The notes below the pieces were generated by a model, which worked only from the letters and a program-made list of their open reading frames with translations, was not told the origin of the DNA and ran no database searches. A stretch of DNA of 7,427 nt from Streptomyces griseus (GTDB lineage Bacteria; Bacteroidota; Bacteroidia; Chitinophagales; Chitinophagaceae): assembly GCA_943323705.2 (NCBI GenBank), contig CALPIT020000127.1:1-7427 (forward strand). Reading direction: 5' to 3'. The translations under genes were made by a program, and so were the position numbers. This document shows, piece after piece, positions 6,315 through 7,427 of this stretch (within the stretch, counting starts at the first letter, position 1; every line of letters begins with the position of its first letter).

Positions 6315-6347
6315 TCGTGGCTATCCTCACAAAACACATTACATTTG
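6315..6347 (+). promoter_or_regulatory. Predicted Bacteroidota-type promoter of the thiolase gene
   Basis: TACATTTG at 6340-6347 matches the -7 consensus TAnnTTTG exactly. TTCG at 6315-6318, one base off the -33 TTTG, lies 21 bp upstream. Transcription would begin near 6353, about 10 nt before the ATG at 6364. It sits in unique sequence just after the repeat cluster ends. Confidence 0.55.
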
Positions 6348-6363
6348 ATTCACAAAATTTCAC

Positions 6364-7427
6364 ATGCAAGAAGCATACATCATAGCAGGATTTAGAACAG
6401 CAGTAACCAAAAGTAAAAAAGGCGGTTTCAGATTTACCCGACCTGATGATTTGGCCATTCAATTGATAAAAGGTTTGATGGCAACTATTCCTGCATTGGA
6501 ACCCCAATTAATTGATGATGTGATTGTTGGTAACGCAGTGCCAGAAGCAGAGCAAGGCTTACAGTTCGGAAGAATAATTGCAGCAAGAGCCATTGGTATT
6601 GATACGGCAGGTATTACTATCAACCGATATTGTGCCAGTGGATTGGAGAGTATTGCTTTGGCTACAGCAAAAATCAGATCAGGCATGGCGGATTGTATTA
6701 TTGCAGGTGGTACAGAGAGTATGAGTTTGGTGCCAACAGCAGGATGGAAGACTGTTCCCGCTTATTCCATCGCATCTGAAGAACCTGATTATTATCTCAA
6801 TATGGGATTGACCGCAGAAGCAGTTGCCAAGGAATTTAATGTGAGTAGAGATGCACAAGATACTTTTAGTTATCAAAGTCATGTTAAAGCGACGAATGCA
6901 ATAAAAGAAGGCCATTTCAAATCGGGTATTTTACCCATACGCATAGACGAAACATATCTGGATGAAAAAGGCAAAAAGCAAAAACGTCAATTCATTATAG
7001 ATACAGATGATGGTGTTCGAACAGATACAAGCATTGAAAGTCTTTCAAAATTAAAACCGGCTTTTGCAGCAAACGGAACCGTTACAGCAGGGAATGCTTC
7101 ACAAACCAGTGATGGCGCTGCTTTTGTGATTGTGATGAGTGAATCGTTAATGAATCAATTGGGATTGAAACCTATTGGAAGGTTGGTGAGTGCTGCTGTT
7201 GCCGGAGTACATCCTCGTATAATGGGTATTGGTCCTGTAGCCGTAATACCTAAAGCTTTACAACAAGCCAACCTCACATTATTTGATATCGATTTAATTG
7301 AATTGAACGAGGCTTTTGCTTCACAATCCATCGCTGTGATCAATGAATTGAATTTAGATGTTTCAAAAGTCAATATCAATGGTGGGGCAATTGCTTTGGG
7401 ACATCCATTGGGTTGTACTGGTTGTAA
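6364..7427 (+). CDS. fadA: Acetyl-CoA acyltransferase / 3-ketoacyl-CoA thiolase, C-terminus cut by window edge
   Basis: This thiolase cleaves 3-ketoacyl-CoA with CoA to give acetyl-CoA and a shortened acyl-CoA, the last step of beta-oxidation, or acts on acetoacetyl-CoA. The visible 354 residues plus two bases represent about 90% of a usual 390-residue enzyme. Motifs are AFRTAV-like AGFRTAVTK (8-16), NRYCASGLESI (87-97) with the nucleophilic Cys90, IIAGGTESMSLVP (112-124), TAGNASQTSDGAA (241-253), ELNEAFASQS (313-322) and NGGAIALGHPLGCTG (339-353) with the catalytic His347. The second catalytic cysteine, in the C-terminal CxGGG motif, lies beyond the edge. The final visible residue is Cys354 where the family normally has Ala (GCTGAK). 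NRYCASGLESI and GGTESMSLVP favour a FadA/FadI-type beta-oxidation enzyme over biosynthetic PhaA, but substrate range cannot be fixed from sequence. The gene is divergent from pyrD; downstream partners are not visible. Confidence 0.93.
   Translation, partial: MQEAYIIAGFRTAVTKSKKGGFRFTRPDDLAIQLIKGLMATIPALEPQLIDDVIVGNAVPEAEQGLQFGRIIAARAIGIDTAGITINRYCASGLESIALATAKIRSGMADCIIAGGTESMSLVPTAGWKTVPAYSIASEEPDYYLNMGLTAEAVAKEFNVSRDAQDTFSYQSHVKATNAIKEGHFKSGILPIRIDETYLDEKGKKQKRQFIIDTDDGVRTDTSIESLSKLKPAFAANGTVTAGNASQTSDGAAFVIVMSESLMNQLGLKPIGRLVSAAVAGVHPRIMGIGPVAVIPKALQQANLTLFDIDLIELNEAFASQSIAVINELNLDVSKVNINGGAIALGHPLGCTGC

Overview
The window looks like chromosomal DNA from a Bacteroidota bacterium, possibly Chitinophagales or Sphingobacteriia. 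The order is an inference; the phylum is better supported. The DNA is AT-rich, the start codons lack clear Shine-Dalgarno sequences, and three starts are preceded by an exact match to the Bacteroidota -7 promoter element TAnnTTTG. The protein families fit: a long PheT beta chain, a class 2 dihydroorotate dehydrogenase, a YgdQ-like TerC protein and a FadA-type thiolase. There is no sign of phage, plasmid, insertion sequence, CRISPR array, tRNA or rRNA.

Layout from left to right: (1) 1-1395, minus strand, the N-terminal 465 residues of phenylalanyl-tRNA synthetase beta chain (pheT), running off the left edge. (2) 1396-1784, a divergent AT-rich gap holding the pheT promoter and a cluster of DnaA-box-like 9-mers. 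(3) 1785-3353, dnaB, the replicative helicase, followed 18 bp later by rsmE (3372-4073), a 16S rRNA uridine methyltransferase; both are on the plus strand. (4) 4070-4864, a TerC-family membrane protein, and 4868-5890, pyrD; these are a tight minus-strand pair transcribed pyrD then terC. It converges on rsmE, and the two stop codons share one TTAA. (5) 5891-6363, a second divergent gap, mostly filled by a repeat cluster: an 84-bp direct repeat (three copies, the last partial), then four 26-bp units of the same core in inverted orientation. (6) 6364 to the right edge, plus strand, an acetyl-CoA acyltransferase (thiolase) cut before its C-terminal catalytic cysteine.

The genes are housekeeping: translation (pheT, rsmE), replication (dnaB), pyrimidine synthesis (pyrD), probable metal homeostasis (terC) and acyl-CoA metabolism (thiolase). 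No new multi-gene system is visible. The most interesting material is noncoding. The DnaA-box-like cluster between pheT and dnaB has AT-rich DNA beside it and genes transcribed away on both sides, so it is a candidate replication origin or DnaA-regulated dnaB control region. The two-period inverted repeat cluster between pyrD and the thiolase gene can form a long hairpin.
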